Source: Thunnus maccoyii
Taxonomy: Eukaryota; Chordata; Actinopteri; Scombriformes; Scombridae
NCBI RefSeq assembly: GCF_910596095.1
Contig: NC_056545.1
Span: 2,278,001-2,342,000, forward strand
Length of the DNA stretch: 64,000 nucleotides
Reading direction: 5' to 3'
The notes beneath the pieces were generated by a model. That model searched no databases. It was not told the origin of the DNA and was given only the letters and a program-made list of their open reading frames with translations. Both the position numbers and the translations under genes were made by a program. This document shows, piece after piece, positions 1 through 13,400 of the stretch; positions within the stretch are counted from its first letter, which is position 1; each line of letters opens with the position of its first letter.

Positions 1-403
1 GCTGTGCCAGAGATGGACCCCCCCATCGACACCAATTTGATAGAATTCGACACAAAGTGAGTATCCAGCCTGCAGTCGAGTTTATTAAGATAAAAAAAAA
101 AGAAAAATGATGAAGATGTTCTTCTTCACGACGTTCACACACATTCACTGAAAAACAGCTGCTCACATCTGGTCCCGACAGCAACAAGCTCCACATGTCC
201 TCAAGCATGAAACCTGAATCCGTCCGATGTTTTCAAGGGTTTGAAACTTGTTAGAAATAAATAAATAAATAAATAAATAAAAGGTAAATAAACCGTCTCC
301 TCGTCCTCTCAGCAGCATCTCCCAGGACGACGACTTCGTCTTCGAGGACTTCGCCCGCCTGCGGCTCAAAGGCGTCGTGGACGACAAGGACGAGGACTGC
401 TAG
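1..403 (+). CDS. C-terminal two exons of an unidentified gene (5' part outside window)
   Basis: The open frame starts at base 1 and reads to base 56, where a GTGAGT donor follows. It resumes at 316 (or 313) after a pyrimidine-rich acceptor and ends at the TAG at 401-403. The first exon encodes AVPEMDPPIDTNLIEFDT. The second encodes ISQDDDFVFEDFARLRLKG followed by a short acidic tail ending DEDC. Codons join in phase: two bases of the split codon lie in exon 1 and one in exon 2. The tail is acidic with several phenylalanines, like the short linear motifs used by trafficking or adaptor proteins, but that is only a resemblance. I do not recognise the protein. The gene converges on taf9. The exons are probably real because donor, acceptor, phase and stop all agree. 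Confidence 0.7.
57..315 (+). other. Last intron of the unidentified gene, with tandem NAGNAG acceptor
   Basis: This short intron begins GTGAGT and ends in a pyrimidine-rich run followed by two consecutive AG dinucleotides at 311-312 and 314-315. Either can act as acceptor; the difference is one codon (serine inserted or not). It contains a short (AAAT)n tract near 257-282. Confidence 0.6.
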
Positions 404-442
404 GAGCTCGCCAACCCTTCATATGCTCGCTTTGAAACCACC

Positions 443-443
<1 letters not shown>

Positions 444-497
<54 letters not shown>
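444..497. repeat. (CA)n microsatellite
   Basis: An uninterrupted CA dinucleotide array about 40 bases after the stop codon of the unidentified gene, so it probably lies in the 3' UTR. Open frames reading Thr-His through it are artefacts. Confidence 0.95.
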
Positions 498-500
<3 letters not shown>

Positions 501-2366
501 TCACGTTACATTCCCCGGTGGAGGGGATGGATGAGGGCATGTTTGGACGGAGGCCTCGCAGGGGCTCGGTGGTGTTCTTCCTCTCTTGCTTCAGCCATTC
601 GTCACGCCGCCGCCGCCGCCATTTTTCGCCGCCTTGTTCTCCATCTGTCTTCTCTTGTTTCTCTTTTTTTTTTTTTTCGCTGATAAATGTTAACCAGCTG
701 CAGGACAGATGATGGCGGTCTGGATCTGAATCTGCTGTTTTTGTTTTTCTTTTGTAGTCGACACGTTCAAGGCGTGGGCGGGGCTTAACATGTGAAGGAA
801 TTGATTGATCAGCTTAAAATAGAAGAAAATAAACACGTGTAGGAAGCTGAAGAGGCGCAGCAGCAGCAGCCGCAGCGTTCGTCCTCTTTTACTTTGAAAT
901 CTTTTTTTTGAATGTCGCCCGTTTCCTGCGGCGACGATCACCGTCTTGTACAAACAGAATATATATTTGAAACATAGAAAAAAAAAAAATCTTCTACGAG
1001 CAGTCGAGAGAGAGATCTGTGTTCAGTGGTGATCGCCGTTTTTTTTTTTTTTTCTTCGAGTACATAACTGTAGATGCTTTTTTTACATCATGGCTGCAAG
1101 AGGAGGAAACACACTCACACACACTCACTCAGTCTTACGCAGGCAACTGAAGTTCAATTTCACCAGCATCCACTCTCCGCTTCGCCCCCCCGTCGTCACA
1201 TTTTGTGAAATGTTTTTGTCACGTCGTCACATTTTGTCCGCTGCACTGTTTGTTTTGTTTTTTTTTTACCCTCCCTCCCTTCACTCCTCCTGTTCTTTTA
1301 TTATTTTTTTTAAATAAGAACCATTCCAGCGTTGACGGAGTCGGGTTGTTATTTTAAACACTTCCCATCTAAAGAAGTTTGTTCTCTGTCGTCACATTTA
1401 AAGGAAAAGTTCAGTCCGTCTCTCAATACTTTCCCCTGCTCTGTCTGTGGCTCATTGGTTCCTACCGAAGAAGTAAATCTTTATTAAATGGTTCATTAAT
1501 AAATAGTTTAATTATTGTTCTAGACTTGAAGGAAAGCACAAGGTGCAACTACGCGGTTTGATTGTGTTTCTCATTTCAGGACGAGGTTTTATATAAATGA
1601 CGGTTAAATAATTCTTTCTATAAAGTGGATTAACAAGTACAAGTTTGGTGTTATTTTATATTTTTCTTATTATAAACAAATTACATAAAAACACCAAAAA
1701 CCAACGACGTGTCCGTCTGTCTCTTAGTTACTCTCTGCTGCTCTCATCTCTGAGTTTGTCGGTTCCTGCTGATGTGAATCTTTATAAACATCTCAAATAT
1801 TTAGTTTTATTTTATATAAAAAGGCTCAATAATTTACAGCGTAATTTACAGTGTAATTTACAGAGTAATTTACAGCGTAATTACAGTGTAATTTACAGCT
1901 TATTACTGTGGTTTTAATCACCGTTAAAGATGAGAAAAGTATAAAATATCTGACTGACTTTGAAGAAGTAATTACGTAATATGATTTTGTTATTCTTGTA
2001 ACTTTACCACTGAGTCATAATTGAACGAGTAAAAAGTTGTTAAATTCTACTACCAGGATCTGAGCACATGACCCGACAGGAAGCCGGAGCCGTAACGTTA
2101 TATTAAAATATTAAATCTTAAAGGCAAAGTTAAACTCAGCACAGTGTTCATGTTGTAATCCTGAGATTACAGAAGTTGGTGTTTTTTTGGGATTTATTGA
2201 CAATAATAAAATTATAGAAAATCACCAGACTTTTCCTTTAAATCTCATTTTTTCTACGTGCAGCAGGTTTGAAAACGTCGATCACTTATATTCACTTTAG
2301 TAAAGACGTTAATAAAATAAAGACAATGTGCAGGAATCTTCAGACCAAACGTTTTCCACCAGCTAC
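498..2366. other. 3' UTR / intergenic, no gene seen
   Basis: AT-rich DNA with T-homopolymers and no coding exon that I can support. It probably begins as 3' UTR of the unidentified plus-strand gene. AATAAA hexamers occur, for example at 828-833, but which poly(A) signal is used cannot be told from the sequence. Confidence 0.4.
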
Positions 2367-2620
2367 ACTTAAAGGTGCAGTTTGTAGAATTTAGTGGCGT
2401 CCAGTAGAACGTTCATAAGTTTGTTTTAATTAGTTTATAATCATCTGAAAAATAAGAATCGTCGTGTTTTCGTTACTTTAGAATGAGCCTTTATATCTAC
2501 GGAGGGAACGGATCCTCTTCTACGGAGGCCGCCATGTTGCTATGGTAGCCCAGAACGGACAAACCAAACACTAGCAACCTCACCGCTAGATGCCACTAAG
2601 TCCTATTGTGATTGTTTTAT
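2367..2620. repeat. MITE-like interspersed repeat (AAAGGTGCAGTTTGTAG family)
   Basis: The start AAAGGTGCAGTTTGTAGAAT and the later text about rows of 'tagtggc...' and 'gccaccatgttgc'-like sequence, ending near a 'cctcaccgctagatgcc' segment, match a dispersed element I recognise from many teleost genomes. It is non-coding. Boundaries are approximate and the class (probably a non-autonomous DNA transposon) is inferred. Confidence 0.5.
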
Positions 2621-4323
2621 ATTAAAATAACACTTCAGGTGAAAATATTAATGTGGAAAATATTTAAAAAACAGCAAACCTACAAAAGGAGCCTGAACTC
2701 TGATCACGCTGGAATCGTTTTTTTTTTTGTTTGTTTGTTTGTTTGTTTTTTTTAAACTCTGATTAAACTTTAGACCAGAGTTGGACCTCGAGTCGCTCTC
2801 GACTCTTTTGGATAAATTGAAGCTTGTTGTTCAGCAGACGGATTTATTTGACCTTTACTGGGTTTAAACTGGTCTGAAGTGGATTTCTTTTCCCGTCAGT
2901 TATGTTCTGAAGTGCTTGATGCTAAACTCACAACAAACAGAGCAGTTAGCTGCCTGGTTTAAACTGCCATCAGCAGCTTGTTTAAAGGGAAATACTGGTG
3001 TTTTTTGGTTTATCATCATCATCTTTCTGTTTAAAAATATTAATCCCCACTTGCCACAAATTTACCCAAATGCACTTTCAGTAAATACGTACGATAACAC
3101 GACAACACTGCGTCTTTACTTTAATCACTTGTGTAAACTGCATCGTGCCTTCTGGATCTCACTGTTGCCAATAACTTTAAGTTGCCAGTTTTTGTGATAA
3201 ATTCATACTAAATATACAGAATTTGCAGCATTTCAATAAAAGCCTGAGAGGAAGTTAGTGATGTTTTTGTTTTTTACGAAGCAGTAAATTACAGAAAACT
3301 ACTGTAAATGTCGGCAGGTACCAATAATTCAGTCTGTAATTAAATTCTTCTATTTGAGATTAAACGGATTCAGTTTTTCTGTCTCACAAGTTTAAAACTT
3401 CAAATGCAGGAAATAAAATGTATTTTTAACAAGTACAAGATTTAATTCTAGTAAATTAAAAAACATCAAAAGAAGACCAGGAGATGTGGTTGAAAGCTTC
3501 ATTAACAAGCAACTTTCATGAATTTCTCTTTAGTCTTTAAGACTTTCTGTAATTCTTATAAACGTTTTTGTGAAATTACAACTTTATCCTGTAATATCGC
3601 TGCTTTTTTTCATAGAATTACTGTATTATTGACTCGTTTACTTGTAAATTTCTTTTTTTCCTCATAATTATTATCACTTTATCATCAAATAACACTCAAA
3701 AATATTTCGACGTAATTCTTTAAATCTCAGATATGTTGTAAAATTATGACTTTATTCCTGCAGCATTTTAACTTCTTTATCAAAACATTATAATTATTAA
3801 ATTCTGACATTTTTATCCAACAGTTAAATCTGTCATAACACCTCGTTATGATTATTACGACTTCATTCCTGCAACTTTTCTCTTAAAATTACAACTTTAT
3901 TCTCAATATTGAACTTTTTCTTGTAAAGTATCAACATATTATTGTAACGCTGTTGAATAAAGTCACAATTTTACAGTTTTTTTTTTTATATTTGTACAAC
4001 TTTTTCTCAAAACACTTCAACCTCAAGATTTAAGTCGTAATTCTGATCCTCTTAGAGAACAACACCCTTTTCCATTAAGGTCAATTTTTTGTGTATTTTT
4101 TTTGTTGTTTTTTTTACAAACTTTAAGGTACAAATCAGCAAATTAAACATGAGATCTGTGCCAATGAAACACCAGAGATGTGATAAAACAAACCAAACAG
4201 CACCAGTGATTCTCAGCACATGAACCTCCTGCTTCCTCCTCTCCCGACCATCATCCATTTTTATTTAAACTTATTTTCCTCATGTGACCTCAGACATGAT
4301 GTGAAGGACTTCAGCAGCTCGGG

Positions 4324-4369
4324 TATTATTATTATTATTATTATTATCATTATTATTATTATTATTATT
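4324..4369. repeat. (ATT)n microsatellite
   Basis: Trinucleotide ATT array with a single interruption (ATC). Confidence 0.9.
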
Positions 4370-5149
4370 CCTCTACTAGATCTTTTTCTCTGTATGTTCA
4401 TTCTTAAACACAGATGCATCATGGGTAAGAGTAGTTAGGGGCCATTCCGACATTCGCCGTCAAATCTTGTTTCTTAACGAGTTTTTCGTGTTTATCCCCC
4501 CGCCCCCCCTTAAAAAAACAAACAAACTGCACAGATCAACATTTCAGATGACACAGAAGCACTGCACTTTCATTGGACAAAAAAAACCCACAGAACTGCA
4601 TTTTTATGTTTCGCTTATTTCAGGAGAAGAAGAAGAAGAATGTTGATCTTTTTGACGCTTGGCCAAATTTAGAAATTTAGTTGGTTTTTTTTGACAAGCT
4701 TTCGAGGCTCCGCGGGTCGTCAGCTCGCTTCACACACAAAAACCAACAAACTATTTTTTTTTTTTTTAAATCTTAAAAAAACTGCCAAAACTCTCCCTCC
4801 TCTGTCCTTCGCTCAGTCAGTCACTGAAGCTGCGACCGTCACCCAGAAGGGAAGAAGAAGAAGAAGAAACAGAAACGGAGCATGTTTTTAATTTTTTTTG
4901 ATTTTAATTTTTTTATTTTTTATTTGTAATTTTTTTTTTTTTTTCCAAGCAGTGCTGTGAATCGTACGAGCTGTGATTCTGTCCTTATTTTGTCGTGCAT
5001 ATGTGGGGTAACTTTGCTAAGTGTGAAAATATTTTGACAAGTGCCACGCCCCGGCCTGTGCGATGCTTAACCATAATGTCTATAAGACAGGAAGTGATTT
5101 CTGCTGGTGGGACGAACACCAGAAAAGAATTATGATTATTATGCTTCTG

Positions 5150-5175
5150 ATTATTATTATTATTATTATGGTGAC

Positions 5176-5211
<36 letters not shown>
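5150..5211. repeat. (ATT)n microsatellite, interrupted
   Basis: Two ATT blocks separated by a short GGTGAC interruption, about 110 bases before an ATTAAA hexamer. Confidence 0.9.
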
Positions 5212-6133
5212 TTCTACTGTATCATCATTGCGACCATGATTATTCTCATAATCATTTAAGAGTCTATTGTTTTGCCATGTATTTTTTATTTTGAGATTTT
5301 TATTTTAGTTTTCTTTTTATTATTAAAGGTAAAATGAACTAACAGATCCGGCTGTTGTGTCGTGTTTGTGCTCACGTCTAGTCTGTAAATAATGTTTACA
5401 CAGTGAAAAGCTTCTGAAACAAGTTAATAAATGTAACCTGGACGTCTGTAACGGTGAACAAACGTCACTTACTAACAGACTTATTGATGGATCGATCAAG
5501 TCTCCTTCCTGATTCGCACACTGTCTTCGTTATTGATCAGGATGTCTGCAGGTCTTGTATTGATTTAAGTTTCCTCAGCAGGTAAAAGTCTTAAATTTCA
5601 TTCACAAATGTCTTAAATGTTTTTTCTAACCTGCCATCATTAAAAACGTGGCAGGAAAATCCTTAATTCTATGATTCCAGACCACTGACCTTAAATTAAT
5701 TAATTAATTGATGATCAATCATCCGTTCATCAGTTCTTTATCTGCTGTTTATCCACATCCAGGTCATTAATAGTTATAATATCAGGAATGATTGTTATAA
5801 ACTGCCAGGAAGTGATGACAAAAATGTGAAAAACACTTCAATAAACTGACACATTTATTTCACATTTCACTTCTAGCATCACTAACGGTTTTCACTTTTA
5901 TCTTTCATACTTTGAAACATATTAAAATGTTTTCTATGTGGTATTAAAAATGTCTTTTAAGGTCTTAAATTTAAACTGGTGAAGCTGCAGAAACCTGTTT
6001 CTATCAAAAGTCAACAACCGTTAAACAGATTAAGAAGACGATCGTGTGTAATGTTCATATCTGTATTAAAAGATCTTTTACAGCCTGTTTCAGTCTCGTT
6101 TTTTTAAAGTTCAGGCCTCGTTTACACCTGATA

Positions 6134-6586
6134 TTAAAGGACGAGTTCACAGTTTATCAAGTGAGTCTTAAACCAACAGTCAGTCATCAAATGAACATTA
6201 AAACTGTTGTTTTTCTTGCTGTAATCATTCCTTCTGTTCATACTGACCATCAGAAGATCCCTTCATAATGACCTTACAATGGAAGTGATGGAGGACAAAA
6301 TCCACAGTCTGAAGCTTCAAATCAAGTAGATATCTTTCAACGTTACAGTCTTTTTAGTGCCAAAGTTCCTCTTTTTGTTACTATACTTCCACCTGCAGCT
6401 CAACAGGGAAACACAAAGAGGGAATTTGATGCTTAAAAAGACTGTAAAAAGCTTCACACAGACTTTTAAATGCATTGAAAGCACATTTGAAGGATCTTTT
6501 AATATCCAGTATGAACAGGAGGAATGATTACAGACACCTGACTGCTGGTTTAACACACTGGGAACACTGGGAACTCGTCCTTTTAA
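6134..6586. mobile_element. Fold-back MITE, family C copy 1
   Basis: Begins TTAAAGGACGAGTTCACAG and ends with the inverted counterpart GAACTCGTCCTTTTAA. The interior is partly palindromic: 'gttcatactgaccatcagaagatcc' type text recurs inverted near the other end ('ggatcttttaatatccagtatgaac'). The same family is found at 30655-31305 and 58464-59026. It has no coding capacity. The outer TTAA could be part of the terminus or a target duplication. Confidence 0.7.
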
Positions 6587-7492
6587 CATGTTTTTCCCTC
6601 CAGATACAGATCACACTTTAATAACATGCAGAACAATAATTCATCTAGTTGTAAGTGTTGATCTCAGTAGTTTGAATCTTCTTCTTTCTGCTCTATAACA
6701 TCCTGAAATTCTTCCTCTTCTCTCTTCGTTCTCTCTCTCTGGAAGCGTTTTCCCTCCACTGCAGCTGTTTTCAACCAAATTAAACCCAGTTTGAACCCAG
6801 TTTGAACCCAGTAAACCAGTAAACCTCTCTGCAGGTTTCCTAACAAACAGACTTTGAGGTTTGTTGACTTTCTGTTTCACCTGTTAATGAAAAACTGAAC
6901 AGAGAGACTTTATAGTTTAGTTTTACATCAGAAGGTTAAGTAATAGCTTGGTATTAACAGTGGGTGTAACCACGGTAACAAAGGGCCAAGAAGAAAGGGG
7001 ATATTTAGTGGAAATCAACCTGAAGAACAATGAGGCAGAACTAATTACAAACATCACAGTAATATTTCAGTAACTATACAGTAACCTGCTAATAATAAAG
7101 GTTATATCATGTTTTTATTTAAATATCAGTATTAATGTTTCAAATGTAGATTTTGGGTGAAATGTTCCTTTAAAGCTTCTTTTATATGAAGAGTCGCAGC
7201 ACGTTTTTTTTGTTTTTTTTATTGTTTTAATGCCGTTTATTGTAAATCAGTGAAACATGAGCGCAGCTTCCTCTGGTTGTTGAGCGTCCCAGCAGACTGG
7301 TTTTACTGGTCGACACCCAGCAGACTGGTTTTACTGGTGTGACTGGAAGTGACGTTAGATTCAAAGTCCTAGAAAACTAAAAAAAAAATAAAACTAACAG
7401 GAGTTCAGTTTCTGGCGAGCTGTAGCGAAGGTCGATGTTTGGGGGGTTGTTTTTTTTTATAGATTATTAAAAAGTCGTCTTCCGTCTCGTCG
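6587..7492. other. Non-genic DNA / taf9 3' UTR
   Basis: No exon was seen. On the minus strand the part next to 7492 must include the taf9 3' UTR; AT-rich text and several potential poly(A) hexamers occur, but none can be assigned. Confidence 0.4.
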
Positions 7493-10400
7493 TCATAAAG
7501 CGTCGTAGTCGTCTTCGTCTTCGTGTTTCCTCTTCAGCGACTCGCCGCCGGAGTTCTGCGACACCATGTTGGTGGTGATGAGGATGTTCTTGGAGCCGAT
7601 CAGAGACGGGTTGATGAGGACGTTGGAGACGGCCGGCGTGGACGGCGTCGCTGTCGGGACGAGAAGAAGAAGAAGAGAAGACGCGGCGGTTAAACTTTCA
7701 CTCCACAGGAAATAATCCACCTTCTCAAATATCTGACAGAGAACTGAAGACATCACATTTCATCGATTAAACGATCAATTAACTGAGAAAATAATCACTT
7801 TGTGTTGACTGTTGATATTTATTTACAGTTTGTTCTGTAAATCAGTAGATTTTATATTTTCACATTAATCTGTTTTAGTTTTAATCAAATGTTGCTCATT
7901 TAATTTATTAAAAGTTAATTAATCTGCAACTAATTAAATAATCAATTAATTAATTCAAGCAAACATTTGATGATTCCAGGAGATTAAATAATTATTTTAC
8001 ATAATAATAAGTTGAATATTTCTGAGTTTTCTGATGTTTTAGAGACGATTCATGATGAAAATAATCGTTAGTTGCAGCTGTCGCCATCTTTAATGTGCTG
8101 TTACCGTGGTTACGGGTGTTGTTTAATGTTCACCTGTTTATTACTGATGATTTAATAATAATGTTGTTCTTTAAACTTTGTAAAACGATGAATTGATTAT
8201 TAAAATCGTTGCAGATATAGACGTCAGTGACAAATAAACGTCTTTCTACAATATTAATTATATTATTAGATTAATAATAATATTAATAATAATATTAATA
8301 ATGTGACGAGAATATTAAATATAATATATAAATCAGCTGAAACATCTTCACTTGTTTATAAAGTTTGTTTGTTTCATTCTGGTTCACTTTGATTATTATT
8401 GATTTATTAGTTTTGATTTATTGATCCTTCCTGTAAAAACTGTAAATAGTTTAAAATAAATTAAACATCCTTAAACTACATTAACTCTGTTTCCTGCTGT
8501 TTAACTTCATTATTGATTAATCTGTTGATTATTTTCTTATGAAATCAAACGTATTGATCAGTGTTTCCTAAAGACGACGTCTTTATCGTCAAAGAGACGA
8601 AAGAAACTGAAAATATTTAAATTAAAGAGCCTGAATCAGAGAATTTTACTATTTTTTTCTTAAACAAAAAGACTCAAAACGATTCATCAATTATTAAATA
8701 ATTGGTGATCAATCGTTGTTTATCGTTGCAGCAACGTTTGTTTCATTTAGTTTGTAATTAATTAAATTTATTTCATATTTTGTCCAAAACACTAAAATAA
8801 AGATTTTAAATCTCGTCGTTTTCCTGATAAACAGAACCGTGTCAGTGGTTGAAGTCTGATATTAAACTGGTATCAGATGTAAATCAGTGGTTCTTACTGG
8901 TTTTGGTGGTGGCCGTCTGAGAGGGCTGTGGCATCTGAACGGTGAACCTTTGACCCGTCAGAGACACCGGAGCTCCGACTTTAGTGGTGACGGACTGAAC
9001 AGACGGAGTTCCTGCAGAGAAAAACACACACAGATCCAGTACTCACACATACTGGTTTAACTGGGACTGAACAACAGACACATCTGTTACTGGTTCAGAA
9101 AAACATTCAGTCACTAAAAGGTTTTATGAGCAACGAGATGAAAATGACTTTTATAAACATTAAACAGCATCAAAGCTTCATTATTAATATTTACTACAAT
9201 TATTGATGATCGATTAGCTGATCGACAGGAAATCAATCAGCAACTATTTTGATAATCAAATTGTTTTTATAGTTCTGCTCGCAGCTTCTCAACAGTGAAG
9301 ATTTGAAGTTTTTCTGGACTCTAAGAAATAAATAAAAACAGGTGATTTTCACTATTTTATGACATCGAGAAAATAATCAACAGATTAATCGATAATGATA
9401 ATAAATATTAGTTGCAGCTTTAATAAAATCCAGTTTAACTTTAACATATAATGACTTTTATAAACAGTTTTACTGTCGTTGTTCTTCACATTTACTTTAA
9501 AACTTCTGTTTCATTTCATTATTATTTTAACTCCCAGCAGCAGTGAAGCACAGACACTGTTTAAAGAAGAAGAAGAAGAAGAAGAATGAATGGATGGATG
9601 TTTTCTTTGATTATATAAAAACTTGGTGCACCGGACGATCATTAATAAACGAGCTACTAAATGATTCTCACTGTGTGACACAATAATATAAACACGTTAT
9701 TGTGGATGATTTGAGTCGTTTTCTCTTCCTTCTTCAAAGGACGTCAACGTGAAAGATACGAGAGCAGCGCAGCTCCGTTAAGGAATAATAAGTGTAAATG
9801 AGCGAGCGGCAGGAAAGTGACATAAACGGTGTACAGCAGGAGAAGAAGAAGAAGGAGAAGAAGGAGGAGAAGAAGGAGAAGAAGAAGAAGGAGGAGAAGG
9901 AGAAGAAGAAGAAGGAGGAGAAGGAGAAGAAGAAGAAGGAGAAGAAGGAGAAGAAGAAGAAGGAGAAGAAGGAGGAGTAGGTGGGGTAAGAAGGGAGCAG
10001 GAAAAGTTTAGCAGGAAGTTGTTGATCTGGCGGTGATTGTTGAGCATCGGCTGCAGCTCCTCCAGACAAAGAAAACACTCGTCTATCTGAGGGGGGGGTT
10101 AGCCCCGAAGTTAGCGACGTTAGCGTAGCCTGAACAGGCTCACTTAAGGTGGACTGACTTTTAAAGCGGATCTCATTTTAGCGTCGCTCTCGGCTGCTCT
10201 TTAACAGAGAACAGAGGAATGTGCAGCTGATGAGTGTTTAAAGAAGAAGAAGAAGAATGAACGGATGTTTTCTTTGATTATATAAAAACTTAACGAGGTT
10301 TTAAATGTGGTCTGATTTTACCAGATTGTTTCAGTTTCAGTAGAGAATAAAAACAATCTGGAGACGCTGATGTGGATTAAAGTCGTTTGCACAAGACAAT

Positions 10401-13400
10401 GTGTTTTAAACGAGCAGGAAGCTGCTGGTCTGAAGAGTGACGTTAACCTTCGTCCTCTCTAACGACCAGCAGGAGGCGACTCTACCGGCCGAGAGTCCAG
10501 TCAATGATGTCATGGTGGCTAAGAGTAGTTTGTAGCGTGTAGCGCCCTCTACAGCCTCACAGCTACACTACAGGTTAACGTGGCGAGAGGCTCACCGAGG
10601 GTCGGCGTGCTCGGTCTGCTGGAGACGGCGCCGACGCTGAGACGAGGCACCGTTATCCTGCCGGCAGACGACGACACCTGGAGGGAAGAAAAAAAACATC
10701 AGTTTCAGAGGATAAAACAAAAAAAAAAAGAGAGAAAGAAAAGAACTCGGGAGGAGAAGCGACGACTTCTCACCTTCTTCTGAACAGATTTGAGTCTGTA
10801 GTTTGGCGCCGTCAGACAGTAGCGGTCCGGAGGGAGTCGAGGTCCCGTGTACGGTTTGATCAGCGGCAGAGGCGTCATGTTCTTCTGCCTCGCCACCTCC
10901 AACAGGAACTGAACACAGCAGAGATCAAAGATTAAAGCAACCGGCTCTCAGAAAACAATCATGGCGGACGGCGAGGACGAGGACGAGGAGGCTTCTTACG
11001 TCTCTCGGCGGCGGCGAGGTGAAGGACTGGTCCATACGACACTGGATGGCCAGTTTGATGTCGTCGGCGTCCACGCTGGACTTCTTGGCGTGTGTGGCGT
11101 AAATCTTGGCGTCTTCGATGATGGTCGTCACGTATCCTGTGATGACAAACGTTAAAGCTTCGATCAGCTGATCGACAGGAAGTAAATCAGAAACTATTAC
11201 TACAATATAAAAGCATCTAAAAAATGCTTCAAATGTTCTTTTCTGTGTCAAACATGAAAGTAAATTCAGGATCTTTGAACTGTTGATCGACGACGTCACT
11301 TTCAGCTCTAAGAATAAAAAAAACTGACATTTTATAGACAAAACGATTAATCGATTAGTCAAGAAGAGAATCTGCAGATTAATTAATAATGAAAACAGAC
11401 TGAGGAACATAAAACATTACAAACAGACGTGAAAATCAAGTTTGTTTCATCGTCACGACGTGAAAACAGGATTCAAAAGGTTAAAAACACTGAAAGGATT
11501 CAGTCTGTAATTAATTAATTAATTATCTTTATTAAAACTCATCAGAGAAACAAGTATGATGTGAATATTTGATATCAGAGCTGCAACTAACTATTAATTT
11601 CTCAGTAATTATTTGGTTTATAAACATTAAAATACTAAAAAACTGACAATAACTAGTGAGTCTACTGTCATAAATATAAAAACATCAAATCATCACATTT
11701 GAGAAACTGAAATCAGAACATTTGCAGCATTTTTTGCTTTAAAAAAAAATGATTAAAACAATTTCTTGATTATCAGAATATTTGCTGATTAATTGACAAA
11801 TTGTTGCAGCTCAACTTCCTTCAATCAATAAACATGATTTTTTATTATTAAATAAGTTTTTAGATGCTAAATTTAAAAAACTAATTTGATAAAAGAAAGT
11901 TTCATCAAGTCAGATTCAGTTTTATTTTGATGTGACTCGATTCATGTTGGAAGTGACGACTCATGAATGTAGAGCTGCAACAATTAGTTGATAATCAATT
12001 AATCAATCAACTGAAGATTAATTGGCAACCATTTTGATCATCAGATAATCATTTAGTTGTTTTTTTAAAAGCAAAAATGCTGAAAATGTGCAGGTTGGAA
12101 AATATAAAACGTGAGATTTTGAAGCTTTTCTGTCGTTTACGACAATAAACTGAACATGTTGATCAGAGAAAACAAAACATCTGAAGGTTTCTGATATTTT
12201 ATAGATGAAACGATTGATCAGGGAAACAATCAACAGATTAATTGTTCGTTGCAGCTCTGATCAAATCTTTCATTTCTCTCAGCAGATGTTTCCGTCTGTA
12301 GTTTTTGCGAGACACATAAACAACGACGTCAAACCTCCGGAGACCAAACCGTCTGTGATCAATAGAGAATATTGATCAAACAGCCACGTTCACTTACTGT
12401 AGGTGAACTCCAACATCTGGTTGATGACTCGTGGTTCGTACTCAGTGATGCCCATGTCCTTCAGGATCTGGATCATCACCTGCAACACAAACACGTTTAA
12501 ACATCAGAACCGCGACTCATGTTTTCATTTCATTCATCTAGAAGTCGTTTAATCCACGACCCCAAAAACGACTAAAGAACCCAGAAAATATTCATATTTA
12601 AGAAGCTGGAAGCAGAGGATTATCGATTATAAAAATCGCTGCTGATTAATTGTTGCAGTTGTACATTTCTTTGTGTTTTGACACTTCAGAGTACTTCTGC
12701 TGAAGCTTCTGTTTGGGACGGATGTCTGTTTGAATCCACAGTGACACATTCAAGATTTCCCAGCTGCCCCATTGCAGCAGACTGGTTGTACTGGTTGACT
12801 CCCAGTCCAGTGGGAACAGGTGTGACTGAAGCAGCAAGTCTCCGCCTCTGATTACACGAAGGTTCAAAGCTCAACTAACACAGCAGAGTCTAAAACAACA
12901 TGATCAGGATCAGTTTATAGTGAGAGTTTGTCTAATTTATCAATAATTTTCTGTTTTCAGCGTCTCCAGAGTGAAAACAGTTTTCAGATGAGTTGATGAT
13001 AAAAATAATCTGTTGATTAACTTCTCAATTAATCAATTGGTTTATAAAACATCAGAAAAAAGGGAAAAAATGCTGATAATCAATAATGAATAGTTGCAGC
13101 CACAGGGAACAGCTGAACTTTGGAGCCTTAAGAGACATTAAGGCTGCGACTAACTATTATTTTCAATATTAATTAATTGATTATTTGTGTGGCTAATTGT
13201 ACAAAACGTCCATCCCGAGTTTCCAGAGTCTGTGATTAACGTCTTGTTTTGTCCGACAAACAGTGAACGCGTCCTTTAATATCTGTCCGCATACTATTGG
13301 CCACATAGTGCATCACTGTGAACAGGTTGTGATCATGTTTAGTAACAACCAGCAGCTTGTTTATCACACCAACACACACCAGAACACACTGAAAACACCA

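Larger units (their letters stand above)
2640..6133. other. AT-rich non-genic DNA between gene 1 and taf9
   Basis: No exon structure or RNA gene was recognised. The stretch holds many A/T homopolymers and two ATT-type microsatellites. At about 5322 an ATTAAA hexamer followed by a GT-rich segment resembles a poly(A) site and could mark a distal 3' end of the unidentified gene. This is only a possibility. Confidence 0.35.

Noticed and set aside
9798-10011. Long Lys/Glu- and Arg-rich open frames, and Ser/Phe-rich frames on the other strand
   Set aside because: They are the GAA/GGA purine tract read in different frames, inside a taf9 intron.
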